DNA from: Mesorhizobium sp.
GTDB lineage: Bacteria; Pseudomonadota; Alphaproteobacteria; Rhizobiales; Rhizobiaceae
Direction: 5' to 3'
Assembly (NCBI RefSeq): GCF_004962245.1
Contig: NZ_SUHQ01000017.1
Span: 85,009-149,008 of the forward strand
Length of the DNA: 64,000 nt
Made by a program: the position numbers and the translations under genes. This document shows positions 26,574-35,895 of the stretch, in pieces. Under the pieces are notes generated by a model. It was not told the DNA's origin, searched no databases, and worked only from the letters and a program-made list of their open reading frames with translations. How positions within the stretch are numbered: position 1 is the first letter of the stretch; each line of letters opens with the position of its first letter.

Positions 26574-27665
26574 TTAGGTCTGCCGCGCGAACACGGCTTT
26601 CGGGTTGGCGATCAGCATGCGGTCGATGGCTGGCTGCTCGACGCCATGCCGTTTCAGGCGCGGTATGAAATGCTTCAGGATGTAGCCGTAGCCGAAGCCG
26701 CCGTAGCGGGTCAGCATGATCTTGAGGAACACGTCCTGCGATAGCAGCAGGCGGTCGCCGAACCCGGCCTCGACAAGTGCCGCGATCGCTCGGGCATTCT
26801 CTTCATCGGAAGGCGATTGCGCATCCTGATCCGCATAATAGTAATCCATGCCGATCATGTCGTATTCGAGGAACGCGCCGCGCCGAGCCAGGCTTGTCTG
26901 GTAGTCGAAATCGCCGTGGCTGGGGTTCATATGGCATAGCACCGTGTGGCGAAGATCGCCGCCCTCGGCCTCCACGATATCGAGCACCTCATGCGCCAGC
27001 CGCTCCCAGCCGGGCAGATGGATCGACAGCGGCACGCCGGTGAGGCGCGAGGCCCGCGCCGAGGCTCGCAGCGACTTTCGTTCCTCGGCGGTGAAGTCCT
27101 TGCCGACGCCGACCTCGCCGATCAGCCCGGCCATGATCGGCGGCTGCGTCTCGCCGCCGCCGACGTCGTTGACGATGAACGCGGTCACTGCGTCGACATC
27201 CATGGCTTTCAGCCATTCGGGATGGGTGGGCTCGAGATAGAAGCCGGTGCCCATGACGATCTTCAGCCCCGACATGCGGCTGATGCGGGCTAGCTTTTCG
27301 GGCTCGCGGCCGATGCCGATATTGGTGGCGTCGACGACGGTGTGGCCGCCCAGAGCCCGATACCGTTGCAGCTCCGACAGCGCCAGGTCACTGTCGTCGA
27401 GCGAGACATTGTCGCGGTTGACATAGGGGTTCATGCGCAATTCGCCGATGATCTCGATATTCACCGGCTGCTCGGCGAGCGCCATGTCGTCGGGATGACA
27501 GGGACATTTCCAGGTGCGCGCGCCGTCAAGCAGGATGTGCTCGTGCATCAGCGTAATGCCCATATCGTCGACCGGAACCGGGCCGAGCACGGTCATCACA
27601 TCGCCGGTTTCGATCCCGATCGCCAGTCGCTGCCTGGGAACTGCGTCATCGAAAAGATCGCTCAT
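26574..27665 (-). CDS. phosphotriesterase-family metal-dependent hydrolase
   Basis: Amidohydrolase-superfamily enzyme of 363 residues. The metal ligands can be followed: HxH in LMHEHILLDG, the bridging Glu in GLIGEVGVGK (Glu rather than carbamyl-Lys), His in LSIHLPGW, His in VLCHMNPSHGD and Asp in LLLSQDVFLK. Many members act as lactonases rather than phosphotriesterases. In a carbohydrate operon a sugar-lactone or phospho-sugar lactone is the natural guess. It starts four bases after the permease stop, within one transcript. Confidence 0.87.
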   Translation of the reverse strand: MSDLFDDAVPRQRLAIGIETGDVMTVLGPVPVDDMGITLMHEHILLDGARTWKCPCHPDDMALAEQPVNIEIIGELRMNPYVNRDNVSLDDSDLALSELQRYRALGGHTVVDATNIGIGREPEKLARISRMSGLKIVMGTGFYLEPTHPEWLKAMDVDAVTAFIVNDVGGGETQPPIMAGLIGEVGVGKDFTAEERKSLRASARASRLTGVPLSIHLPGWERLAHEVLDIVEAEGGDLRHTVLCHMNPSHGDFDYQTSLARRGAFLEYDMIGMDYYYADQDAQSPSDEENARAIAALVEAGFGDRLLLSQDVFLKIMLTRYGGFGYGYILKHFIPRLKRHGVEQPAIDRMLIANPKAVFARQT

Positions 27666-27669
27666 CGGC

Positions 27670-28680
27670 TCAACGGCTCCGCACCGCGCCGCGAAACAGA
27701 CGGAAGTTCAGCCAGATGGCGATCAGGATGATGGTTCCGGTCACGATCGGTGTCAGGAAAGGCGACAGATGCGCCAGGATCAGGCCGTTGCCGATGACGG
27801 CAACGGTAAGCGCGCCGAGCACCGTGCCGATGATCGTTCCGCGGCCGCCGAACAGGCTGGTGCCGCCAAGCACGACGGCAGCGATCACTTCGAGCTCAAA
27901 ACCTTGCCCCGCATTCGACGATCCGGATCCGAGCCGGGCAGCAATAATGATCCCGGCAAGTGCTGCTGCGGCGGCCGAAATCACGTAAACGAAAAGCGTC
28001 GTCAGCCGCGTGTTCACGCCGGCGCGCCTGACCGCTTCGGCGTTGGCGCCGACGCCGGTCACATAGCGGCCGAACGGCGTCTCGTTAAAGACCAGATAGG
28101 CGACCGCCAGTATCGCCAACGCGATCAGCGCCGGTGCCGGCACGCCAAGGAACCAGGCGCGGCCGATGACCGTAAAAAGGCTTCCCGGCTCGATGGGGAT
28201 GGAGTAGCCGCCGGTGATCAGTAGCGCCACGCCACGGATCACTGAAAGCCCGGCAAGCGTGACGATGAAAGCCGGGATGCCCTCGTAAGCCACGAAATAG
28301 CCCTGCACCGCGCCAAGCAAGGCGCCCAGCGCAAGCATGGCGAGGATGACCATCGGCCATGGCAGCCCCAGTTGCAGCAGTGTCGCAGACAATGTTGCCA
28401 CCAGTGCCAGCACGGAACCGACCGAAAGATCGATGCCACCCGTGGTGATGACGAAGGTCATCGCCGCGGCAACGATCAGCAGCGGTGCTGACTGGCGCAG
28501 GATGTTCAGCAGATTGGGCGACGTCAGAAAGGCGTCCGTGGCCACCGAAAAGATGATGCAAACGACCAGAAAGAACAGCGCAATCGAGACGACACTGCCA
28601 TTGGCCAGCAGCGCATCTCGCCATGTCCCTTGGCGGATCGTTCGAGACTGAGCGGAATGGGTGGAAGTCATGTCGCTCAT
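27670..28680 (-). CDS. ribose-type ABC transporter permease (RbsC family)
   Basis: Membrane subunit of a CUT2-class sugar importer, 336 residues, with about eight to ten hydrophobic segments starting near residue 30. The conserved VITTGGIDLSVGSVLALVAT and GVGANAEAVRRAGVNT blocks and the LGGTSLFGGRGTIIGTVLGA stretch are typical for RbsC. The ATG overlaps the ATPase stop by four bases. It works with the ATPase and the periplasmic binding protein upstream. The substrate is probably a pentose- or hexose-like sugar; the downstream catabolic genes are unusual. Confidence 0.92.
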   Translation of the reverse strand: MSDMTSTHSAQSRTIRQGTWRDALLANGSVVSIALFFLVVCIIFSVATDAFLTSPNLLNILRQSAPLLIVAAAMTFVITTGGIDLSVGSVLALVATLSATLLQLGLPWPMVILAMLALGALLGAVQGYFVAYEGIPAFIVTLAGLSVIRGVALLITGGYSIPIEPGSLFTVIGRAWFLGVPAPALIALAILAVAYLVFNETPFGRYVTGVGANAEAVRRAGVNTRLTTLFVYVISAAAAALAGIIIAARLGSGSSNAGQGFELEVIAAVVLGGTSLFGGRGTIIGTVLGALTVAVIGNGLILAHLSPFLTPIVTGTIILIAIWLNFRLFRGAVRSR

Positions 28681-29474
28681 GCTGGCGCTCCATCGCGATG
28701 GGCGTTGGTGGCCGAACGAGCGTTGAACTTGCGGCCCACGATCAGGTTGACGACGTCCTCGATATTGGTTTCGCTGATCAGACGCTCGGCGACGTTGCGC
28801 CCCTCATACATGACCTGAATGCGGTCGCATACGAGGAACAGATCCTGAAGGCGGTGGGTGATCAGAATGACACTGACGCCGCGGGCGCTCACGGTGCGGA
28901 TCAGGTCCAGCACAGCCTCGACCTCGGCGACGGCAAGGGCTGCCGTCGGCTCATCCATAATTAGCACCGACGGCTCGAACGAGGCGGCGCGGCCGATCGC
29001 GATCGACTGTCGCTGCCCGCCGGACAGGTTTTCGACTTTGAGCCGCGTGTCGGCGATAACGATACCGAGCCGGTCGAGCATCAGGCGCGTTTGCTCGTGC
29101 ATGCGCTTCTTGTCGAGGAATGAAATGCCTGCGATGTGTCGGCGCGGCTCGCGGCCGAGAAACAAATTGCCGGCGACATCGACCGAGTCGCAGAGCGATA
29201 GGTCCTGATAGACCATCTCGATGCGCGCTGCACGCGAGTCGGCCGGCGAGTTAAACGCTACCGGCATTCCATCGATCTCGATAGTACCGGCGTCGGGGAT
29301 CACCGCCCCCGACAACACCTTGCTCAACGTCGACTTTCCCGCGCCATTATCACCGACCAGCCCCAGGACCTCGCCCGGCCTCAGCACCAGGGACACGTCA
29401 TCGAGCGTCTGAATGGCGTTGTAACGCTTTGAGATGCCACTCATGCGCACCCGATAGGTTTCGCCACTCATCAT
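28677..29474 (-). CDS. sugar ABC transporter ATP-binding protein, single-domain FrcA-like
   Basis: Single nucleotide-binding domain of about 265 residues, unlike the two-domain RbsA. Motifs are GDNGAGKST, IEMVYQDLSLCDSVDVAGNL, LSGGQRQSIAIGRA, VLIMDEPTAAL and ILITHRL. Single-domain ATPases of this type pair with CUT2 permeases in rhizobia (FrcA). A TTG at 29495 extends the frame, but the ATG pair at 29474/29471 with AGG upstream is preferred. It is second in the transporter part of the operon, 58 bases after the binding protein. Confidence 0.9.
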   Translation of the reverse strand: MMSGETYRVRMSGISKRYNAIQTLDDVSLVLRPGEVLGLVGDNGAGKSTLSKVLSGAVIPDAGTIEIDGMPVAFNSPADSRAARIEMVYQDLSLCDSVDVAGNLFLGREPRRHIAGISFLDKKRMHEQTRLMLDRLGIVIADTRLKVENLSGGQRQSIAIGRAASFEPSVLIMDEPTAALAVAEVEAVLDLIRTVSARGVSVILITHRLQDLFLVCDRIQVMYEGRNVAERLISETNIEDVVNLIVGRKFNARSATNAHRDGAPA

Positions 29475-29532
29475 CCTGGATCCATGGGGTTGCAAGGCGA
29501 CCGCGCAGCCTCAAGGGGCGGCGCGGCGCAGG

Positions 29533-30471
29533 CTACTGGAACATCGCGCGGTATTGCTCGACATTGTCCTTGGTCACGATGGTCACCGGAATATTGATGA
29601 TAGGCTCGACCGTTTCGCCCTTCTTGAGCTTGATCAATGCTTCGACAGCGGCCTTGCCTTCGCCGGCTGGATCCTGCTGAACGACCGCCGTCACCCAGCC
29701 ATCGTCGATGCCCTGAATCGCCTGCTTTGTCAGGTCCCAACCGAACACCTTGACGTCGCCGGTGCGGCCTTGGCTGGTTACGGCCGAAACCGCGCCGAGC
29801 AATGCCGGCTCGCCGGTCGCATAGAGCGTCGTCATGTCCGGATTGGCGGTCATCAGATTTTCCGAAGCGCTCATCGCGGTCTCCTGAACGTTCTGACCGT
29901 CGACCGTATCGAGGAAGGTGATCGCCAACCCACTGTCAGTGACCGCCTTCTTGAACCCGTCGAGCCGCTGGTTCTGGATGAACGAATTAAGCGCGCCGAC
30001 TATACCGATCTTGGCCGCGCCGCCCATCTCGGTCTTCACATAGTTGGTGTAGAATTTGCCGATGTCTTCGCCGGCCCTGGCGTTGTCGACGCCGATGAAC
30101 GCAATGTTGTCGCCATCGGGTATCTGCGCATCGATGGCGATGACCGGGATGCCGGCCGACTTCGCGGCGGTGATTGCAGGCTTGACGCCGTTCACGTCGA
30201 TGGCGACCAAAATGATGCCATCGACTTTCTGGGTGATGTAGTTCTCGATCGCGTCATTTTGCGCGCTCGGCACGTTGTTGGCATTGAAGATGACCAGCTT
30301 GGCGCCAGCGGCGTCGGCCGCCTTCTTCGCGCCCTCATTGATCTGATTGAAGAAGAGGGCCTGCTGGTTGATGTTGACGAGAGCGAACGTATCGGCGAGC
30401 GCCGATCCCATCGCTGTCGAGCAAATGACGATTGCGGCGGCGCAACGGATGAGAAATTTGAATCGACGCAT
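29533..30471 (-). CDS. periplasmic sugar-binding protein (ribose/fructose type)
   Basis: Solute receptor of 312 residues, with a signal peptide ending near GSALA and a type I periplasmic binding fold: VDGIILVAIDVNGVKPAITA, IPVIAIDAQIPDGDNIAFIG, DNARAGEDIGKFYTNYV and LYATGEPALLGAVSAV. It is the first transporter gene, 122 bases downstream of the XRE-cupin regulator. The GxxPAL segment and the D-G-D-N loop resemble FrcB-like receptors. The exact ligand cannot be read from sequence. Confidence 0.9.
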   Translation of the reverse strand: MRRFKFLIRCAAAIVICSTAMGSALADTFALVNINQQALFFNQINEGAKKAADAAGAKLVIFNANNVPSAQNDAIENYITQKVDGIILVAIDVNGVKPAITAAKSAGIPVIAIDAQIPDGDNIAFIGVDNARAGEDIGKFYTNYVKTEMGGAAKIGIVGALNSFIQNQRLDGFKKAVTDSGLAITFLDTVDGQNVQETAMSASENLMTANPDMTTLYATGEPALLGAVSAVTSQGRTGDVKVFGWDLTKQAIQGIDDGWVTAVVQQDPAGEGKAAVEALIKLKKGETVEPIINIPVTIVTKDNVEQYRAMFQ

Positions 30472-30593
30472 TTTCGGTTCCCCTTGCTTGCGGGGCCAGA
30501 CCTCGTTCGGCTGGTCCCATTGGTGCTACAGGCACAACGCCAACATTCAAGAGACTTGAATATTTGTCAACGAATTTGAAGGCCGAACTTCGA

Positions 30594-31220
30594 TCAGAAA
30601 GTCGCCGGCGTGTTAACCCAGAAAATACTGGCTCTCTCCTTGCCGCTGTTGCGATAGTGATGCGGTAGCTCCGACCTGAACACGAACGCATCGCCAGTAG
30701 CGAGCTTATGGCTCTTGCCGTCGACAATGAGCTCGACCCGGCCGGCGAGCACATAGCCGACCTCCTCGCCGACATGCTGGATGGGACCTTCGCTCTCGCC
30801 GTCTGCCTCGATATGATGGATGTTGCACTGAAGCAGATGGCCGGACGAATACGGAATAATGCGTTCGAGCGAAATGCCTTCGCCTCGTCTCAGCGCATCG
30901 AGCGTGATCAATGGCCGCGCGCCTGCACGGAACACGATCGCCTCATCGTCGTCGACCTGCTCGAACATCCAGCCGATATTGGTCTGCAGGACTTCGACCA
31001 GTCGGTGAAGCATAGGCAGGGACGGCGAGGCCTTGCCGTTCTCAATTTTGGACAACAGGCTTTCAGAGCAGTCCGCTGCAGTGGCCAGCTTCTTGAGCGT
31101 CATGCCACGTGTCTTGCGGGCGAGGCGCAACCGCGTTCCAAGTCGGGCGGCATTGACCGTGGCGTCCATTTCGGTGTCCCGCCGTCGCCGATCGATTTTG
31201 TTCATCCGTTCGCCAACCAT
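30594..31220 (-). CDS. XRE-cupin regulator of the sugar operon
   Basis: A 208-residue regulator. The helix-turn-helix (GTRLRLARKTRGMTLKKLAT, CSESLLSKIENGKASPSLP) is followed by a cupin with IQHVGEEVGYVLAGRVELIV and GDAFVFRSELPHHYRN. The cupin probably senses a small metabolite. Several in-frame ATGs lie at the start (31220, 31205, 31169) and none has a strong ribosome site, so the start is uncertain. It precedes the transporter-catabolic operon on the same strand and is the obvious local regulator. Confidence 0.86.
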   Translation of the reverse strand: MVGERMNKIDRRRRDTEMDATVNAARLGTRLRLARKTRGMTLKKLATAADCSESLLSKIENGKASPSLPMLHRLVEVLQTNIGWMFEQVDDDEAIVFRAGARPLITLDALRRGEGISLERIIPYSSGHLLQCNIHHIEADGESEGPIQHVGEEVGYVLAGRVELIVDGKSHKLATGDAFVFRSELPHHYRNSGKERASIFWVNTPATF

Positions 31221-32452
31221 TCAACAGTCAAGGACAACTGTCGCGTGAGCAAAAGGCAGCAGCGGGCAATTTGCAAGCGGTCATCTATCAATTTCGCCGA
31301 TGCAGCCAAAGTCCGACATGTTGATGGCGAAGGTCCGAAACCTCCGGCGTCGAAGGACCACTCGCATTTCTCGAAGACATCCTGAGATTTTCCGAGGTGG
31401 TTGGTGACGTCAATGTTATCTCGGCGACAAATCGGCGCTCACCACCACGGTGCTCATAGCGCAGCCTGTCTGTGAGAACAGCAGGAGAGCCGAACTTCCC
31501 CGCAAGCGGGGTTCCATATCCGCGCGCCTCCTGGGGAACTTTTTATGAGGTCAAGTAGCCGGCGAGCGGTTCCCCAAATGGTAAAACGTAGCATGCAACA
31601 AAACGATCAGGGTTCGTCTGCCTTCGCCAATGGGTGAGCGATCCCGCCGTCATGCGAAGGCCTTGAATACGGTGGCAAGGGAGGCGGTGTTGTTTCCTTC
31701 CGACCAAGCAGCTACCTGGCAGCCCGTTGCCTGTCACAAGGGGCGGTGCGTGAGCCCAGCGCATCAACTGCGCGCGACTTTCGCAACGAAAGGCCCGCCG
31801 GTCGAGGCCGGCGGGTGAAGGCTCTGGAGTAGCCAGATGATCTGGCATGTGAACAACGGGCTCACGAGCGTTTTGTTGCAATACTCAAACAGAAACATTA
31901 GTAATCACTTGACGACCTTCGTGCCCACTCCAGAATCTCTGCATGACGCGGGGAAATCACGCACCTCGACGTCGGCGATGAAGTGACGCTAACGGCGGCC
32001 CTGCTTGGGATGCTGGATGATGGACGACCAGATCAGCATCCCGTCTATGGATTCCAATATTCGATCGCGGCCGCAAAGAAACTCGGCCAGCCGACAGGCT
32101 GCAGCTGAAGGGGAGGTCACCTATGTCAACGAGGAGGACGAAACGGGTACCGGTGCAGGCTGGTGGTCGATTGCCGTCGATTCCAAAACGATCACAGTTT
32201 GGGGACCCGTTCCACGGATGGCACCTCGCCTGAGGCGGATTAGAGAACGCCCGTTGACCCAGAAAAGAGACCCTTGATTTGCAGAGACCGTCGAATGCCT
32301 GCCATGACCCCGATACTGACCGTTGCGAAGTTCTGTGGGCAGTTCAGCTCGGTCGAAAGTTCACAACTATCAGAACGGTCTGCAGACTTATCAGTCCGGC
32401 AGAGCTTCACGCACTGAAACGATTCTCCCAACCCAAAAGCACAGGCCATTAG
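31221..32452. other. 1.2-kb region without an intact gene
   Basis: Between 31947 and 32108 (plus) a coding-like fragment reads THLDVGDEVTLTAALLGMLD and ends GQPTGCS before TGA, preceded by an in-frame TGA and no good start. A perfect 8-bp inverted repeat with a six-base loop lies at 31794-31815, followed on the minus strand by CCTTTCGTT, so it could be a relic terminator. The rest shows no genes; this is probably degraded accessory DNA. Confidence 0.4.
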
Positions 32453-33535
32453 ATGACATCGACTCAAGACAAGGCTGAGGCAGTCGAGCAATTGCTCGAT
32501 ACACCTGACCTTGCCACCGCGCTGGAAAGCGAGCATTTCAAGAAATTCCTTGACCAAGTGCCGATAGCTATTGCCGTTTCGGACCTCGCCACGAAGGAGC
32601 GTGTGGTCTATGCCAATCCGGAATTCGAAAAAGTGTCAGGCCTGAACGTTGCCCGGCTTACCCGGCAAAACTGGGCAGCACTTTCCGGTATTGGCGTTCA
32701 CCAGCAGGAGGGCCGGCCTCTGCCTGAGGCCTTGGTGAATGAAACCGATTTCGTCGGCACCTTCCGGCTGGAGCGCGCGAACGACAAGCCAGCCCTTGTC
32801 GATGTTTATTCAAACATCATCGTGGACGACAACGGCACGAACTGCTTCCGACTGGTGGCTCTGGTCGACGTGTCATCCCACGGCGAATCTGAAGAGGCAC
32901 GCTTGGTGGAGGAGCGCGTGCGCGAGAAGGACACCTTACTGCGCGAACTGCAGCACCGGGTGAAGAACAATCTGCAGATGATCACCGCATTGATCCGTCT
33001 GGAAACCCGTAACGCAACCGAGCCCGACCAGAAAAGGTTTGAGAGGCTTGCCGGGCGCGTCGACGCTCTGGCGATCCTCTACCAGACGCTATCGGCAGAC
33101 GAGCAGAATGATGAGGTCGATCTCGGTGTCTATCTCAGCCAAATCGCATCCGCGGTAATGAGCTCGCATGCAGCTGAGGGCATCCGCCTCGACATGAAGG
33201 TGGATACGTATCCGGTGTCAATCAACGTCGCCATGCCAACGGGACTGGTTGTGAACGAATTGCTGACCAATGCCCTCAAGCATGCCTTCAAAGGGCGTGA
33301 AGGGGGGACGATAACGCTGCACAGCATCTCCAATGGCGACGGCTGCTTGGTCATAGTTGCAGACGACGGAATCGGCCTGCCGGAAGGGGAGACATGGCCC
33401 AAGCCCGGCAAGCTTGGCGCGCTGATCGCACGCTCGCTGACCGAGAACGCCAAGGCTGAGTTCGAAGTCGTCTCTAGCCCCGGTGAAGGGACGAAGGTCA
33501 CCATCGTCTTCAAGCGATCTGCAGCAGGCAGCTGA
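32453..33535 (+). CDS. PAS domain sensor histidine kinase, HisKA_2 type
   Basis: Cytoplasmic kinase of 360 residues without membrane segments. An N-terminal PAS domain (about 30-135; AIAVSDLATKERVVYANPEF) is followed by the HisKA_2 dimerisation box with phospho-acceptor His near residue 168 in LRELQHRVKNNLQMI. A HATPase_c domain follows, with LVVNELLTNALKHAF (N box) and VADDGIGLP (G1). Such kinases often feed the rhizobial general stress response or light signalling. The PAS lacks the NCRFLQ cysteine motif of LOV kinases. No response regulator lies nearby. Confidence 0.9.
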   Translation: MTSTQDKAEAVEQLLDTPDLATALESEHFKKFLDQVPIAIAVSDLATKERVVYANPEFEKVSGLNVARLTRQNWAALSGIGVHQQEGRPLPEALVNETDFVGTFRLERANDKPALVDVYSNIIVDDNGTNCFRLVALVDVSSHGESEEARLVEERVREKDTLLRELQHRVKNNLQMITALIRLETRNATEPDQKRFERLAGRVDALAILYQTLSADEQNDEVDLGVYLSQIASAVMSSHAAEGIRLDMKVDTYPVSINVAMPTGLVVNELLTNALKHAFKGREGGTITLHSISNGDGCLVIVADDGIGLPEGETWPKPGKLGALIARSLTENAKAEFEVVSSPGEGTKVTIVFKRSAAGS

Positions 33536-34293
33536 CATTTGCCGTGGGGCAACGCTTTCAATGCTGCGGCCACCCACCTGCGACCCATTGGCGGACATTC
33601 ACCGTTCGAGCCATGGTTGTCGAGAGTGATCGCATGGAAGATTGTCGGTCGAAAGCGCCAGGTGCGAATGCGACGAAGCAGAGTTTCTACGATCACATTA
33701 AACCGCTCCGGGTTCATCAAACGCCCGGCAGCGCTTGCGATCGATTGCAAGTTGCGCGGCTGCGACCTCGTTAAAATCAAGATCGGGACCTTATTTGGGT
33801 CGGTACACCTGCCGGGGCAGCAAGAGCACGAGGAGTCAGATCAATGTCGACAACGTCGCCCGGCTGATCGCCGAAGGCCGCATGACCGAACACGGTCTGG
33901 CCCAGCTGAAACCCGCCAAAGCGGATGGCGTCAGGCCCGCGCCCATTCAGCGGAGATGAGATGAGCTGCGCGCCCCAGCGCGGCTCGATGTACGCTTTGG
34001 ATCGTTTGCGACGAGGCATTTGCCGATTTGAACGTTCGCCCTTGAAGATCCGCAGCCTGAAGTTGTCAGTCCACGCCCGGCCCCATCGTGACCCCGCCCC
34101 GGGAAAGGCTGAGCGCCGGGCGTTTCTGGCCCGCTCTGCGCTCGCCGCCGAGACATGAACGCAAGATGATGGTGGAGGAATGAGATGCGCCGACGCACTC
34201 CTCGAAGCCAGAGTCTCGAAGAGGCTTCGAACACGTCCGCATCGCAAACCGGTTCGCATTCCTCAGCCCCCACGAGGGCCTATTTCGACGGCA
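33536..34293. other. 750-bp region with a YdeI-like remnant
   Basis: Apart from the YdeI-like relic listed separately, no gene is visible. Open minus frames at 33.95-34.27 kb are Arg/Ser-rich and look non-coding. Confidence 0.4.
33797..33959 (+). pseudogene. YdeI/OmpD-associated family remnant
   Basis: The plus-strand frame reads CRGSKSTRSQINVDNVARLI, then AEGRMTEHGLAQLKPAKADG. This matches the C-terminal block of YdeI/OmpD-associated proteins, normally R-KS-W-KIN...LIA-GRM-PAGLA-VE-AKADGRW. Only about 50 codons are recognisable, the aromatic end (DGRWDAAY) has decayed, and no N-terminal half exists. Stop TGA at 33957-33959. Confidence 0.55.
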
Positions 34294-35589
34294 TCACCGT
34301 GTCGAGCGAATATGTTTGCGCCCGGGTGACTCCGGTCTGTGGAGCAGCACTCGGTTGCGGCCGGTTTGCTTGGCAAGATAGAGCGCAGCATCCGCCTGAC
34401 GCTGCAACTGCTCCGGTGGGATGGCTTCATCAGCCGTCTGAACCGCAACTCCAATGCTGAGGGTGACGCGGCGCGACACGCGGGATGCAGGATTGGGAAA
34501 AGCGGCGGCCTCAACGCTTTTACGAATTCGCTCAGCCACTGAGATGGCCTCTCCCTCGTCCACCCCGGGCAGGAGCACGAGGAATTCTTCCCCGCCGTAG
34601 CGGGCCACGTGATCGCGATCGCGCCTAACGTTTTCCTTGATAATGCTGGCGACTTCGACCAGACAGCGATCGCCCTCGGCATGGCCGAGGTGATCGTTCA
34701 GCTTCTTGAAGTCGTCAATGTCGCACATCAGCATAGCGGCACCGTCGAAGCACTGTCTGCCATCGCCCCATAAGTGGTCGAGCGTTTCCGTCATCCAGCG
34801 CCGGTTGGCGATGCCGGTGAGCGGATCGGTACTCGCCAAAAGTTCCAGCCGATCGTTCGCTTCGGCCAGTTCGGCGACTCTGCGCCGGTCGCGAAGCTCA
34901 AACAGGAAAGTCTTCTGGGCCAGAATTGTCATGATGCGCCGCGCGGCGACCGTTGCGAAGATACCGCTGGCGAAAAACAGCGTCGCAGCCACGGCGCTCC
35001 CAAATTCGATGGCCGGATTCTGCAGCTGAAAAATGAGATATAGACCGAGCGCCTCGGCGGCAATAGTCACCGTCCAGGATAGCGGGATGCCGAAGATAAT
35101 GATGGCTGTAATGGCCACGAACAGCATGATGTTCAAGTGCCGTTCGTAGAATTCTCCACCAGCGCTTACGCCGACCAATGCAACGGACAACAAGATGAGA
35201 AACATGCCTGCAATCAGCCAACCGCCTTGCAGCCAGGACGCCTGCGGTTTTCGCCAGACAAGGACGATGGCCATAACGACGGGCGGAATGATGGCGCCCG
35301 GCAGGAGCATGGACAGCGCGATCCCCCTTGGAAGCATCAGCATGTTGAGCGCCAGGGTCAGCACATCCAACAAAGCCACCCAGATCATCCAGGCTCGGAT
35401 GATCTTCGCCGTTTGCGACCAGACACGTGCTCGAAACAGGCGTTTGATCTCGCCTTTGAGGCGGATATCGCGCGTGCGGCGCGCCAGAAGTCGGTCAACT
35501 TCTGCAGCTATGGCAGGGTCGTCCTGCACGTCGAGGTGCATGCGATCTGACACAATCGATGGGCCCTTAAACTGCTTTCTCCTGAACAT
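34294..35589 (-). CDS. membrane-bound diguanylate cyclase (GGDEF)
   Basis: Makes cyclic di-GMP from GTP. From ATG 35589 it is 431 residues. A cytoplasmic N-terminal stretch is followed by about five or six membrane segments (roughly 65-215, MASE-like) and a linker helix (ELRDRRRVAELAEANDRLEL). The GGDEF domain then shows STDPLTGIANRRW, CDIDDFKKLNDHLGHAEGDR and the active-site RYGGEEF near residue 330. All catalytic residues are present. A TTG at 35616 would add nine residues. There is no EAL domain. The gene stands alone. Confidence 0.9.
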   Translation of the reverse strand: MFRRKQFKGPSIVSDRMHLDVQDDPAIAAEVDRLLARRTRDIRLKGEIKRLFRARVWSQTAKIIRAWMIWVALLDVLTLALNMLMLPRGIALSMLLPGAIIPPVVMAIVLVWRKPQASWLQGGWLIAGMFLILLSVALVGVSAGGEFYERHLNIMLFVAITAIIIFGIPLSWTVTIAAEALGLYLIFQLQNPAIEFGSAVAATLFFASGIFATVAARRIMTILAQKTFLFELRDRRRVAELAEANDRLELLASTDPLTGIANRRWMTETLDHLWGDGRQCFDGAAMLMCDIDDFKKLNDHLGHAEGDRCLVEVASIIKENVRRDRDHVARYGGEEFLVLLPGVDEGEAISVAERIRKSVEAAAFPNPASRVSRRVTLSIGVAVQTADEAIPPEQLQRQADAALYLAKQTGRNRVLLHRPESPGRKHIRSTR

Positions 35590-35895
35590 CCGGCCGAGGC
35601 GTCCGGTCGTCGCCAATGGGAAAGCATGCCAATTTATCCTGAAGATTTGATTTCTAGCAGCAACGGATTTGCGTATTCAGTTGTGAACCGACGGCAACCG
35701 ACCGTGTAGGGCTGCGTCGTTGATCGAGCTGTGCCGCGAATCTACCGGGACATAGGCAGACGGGAATCTGTCAGGCGGGTCAGAGGAAAGTCTGAAGCTG
35801 GTCACTTCGGCCAGGTTGGAGTCGGAGAACGACCCGCTGCGCGGGATGGGCACGCGGTGAGGTAGAGGTCACGATCCGATTGCCGCGCCCGAGCT
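35590..35895. other. 306-bp intergenic region, nothing recognised
   Basis: This is the upstream region of the diguanylate cyclase gene and ends at the TOBE fragment. No coding frame or clear repeat is visible. Confidence 0.4.

Noticed and set aside
25304..26668. 454-codon plus frame across the PfkB and GATase1-like genes
   Set aside because: Spans two clear genes on the other strand and has Arg/His-rich shadow composition.
31794..31815. Inverted repeat as an intrinsic terminator
   Set aside because: The stem is perfect, but the T-tract is interrupted (CCTTTCGTT) and no gene ends upstream on that strand. Mentioned only in the regional note.
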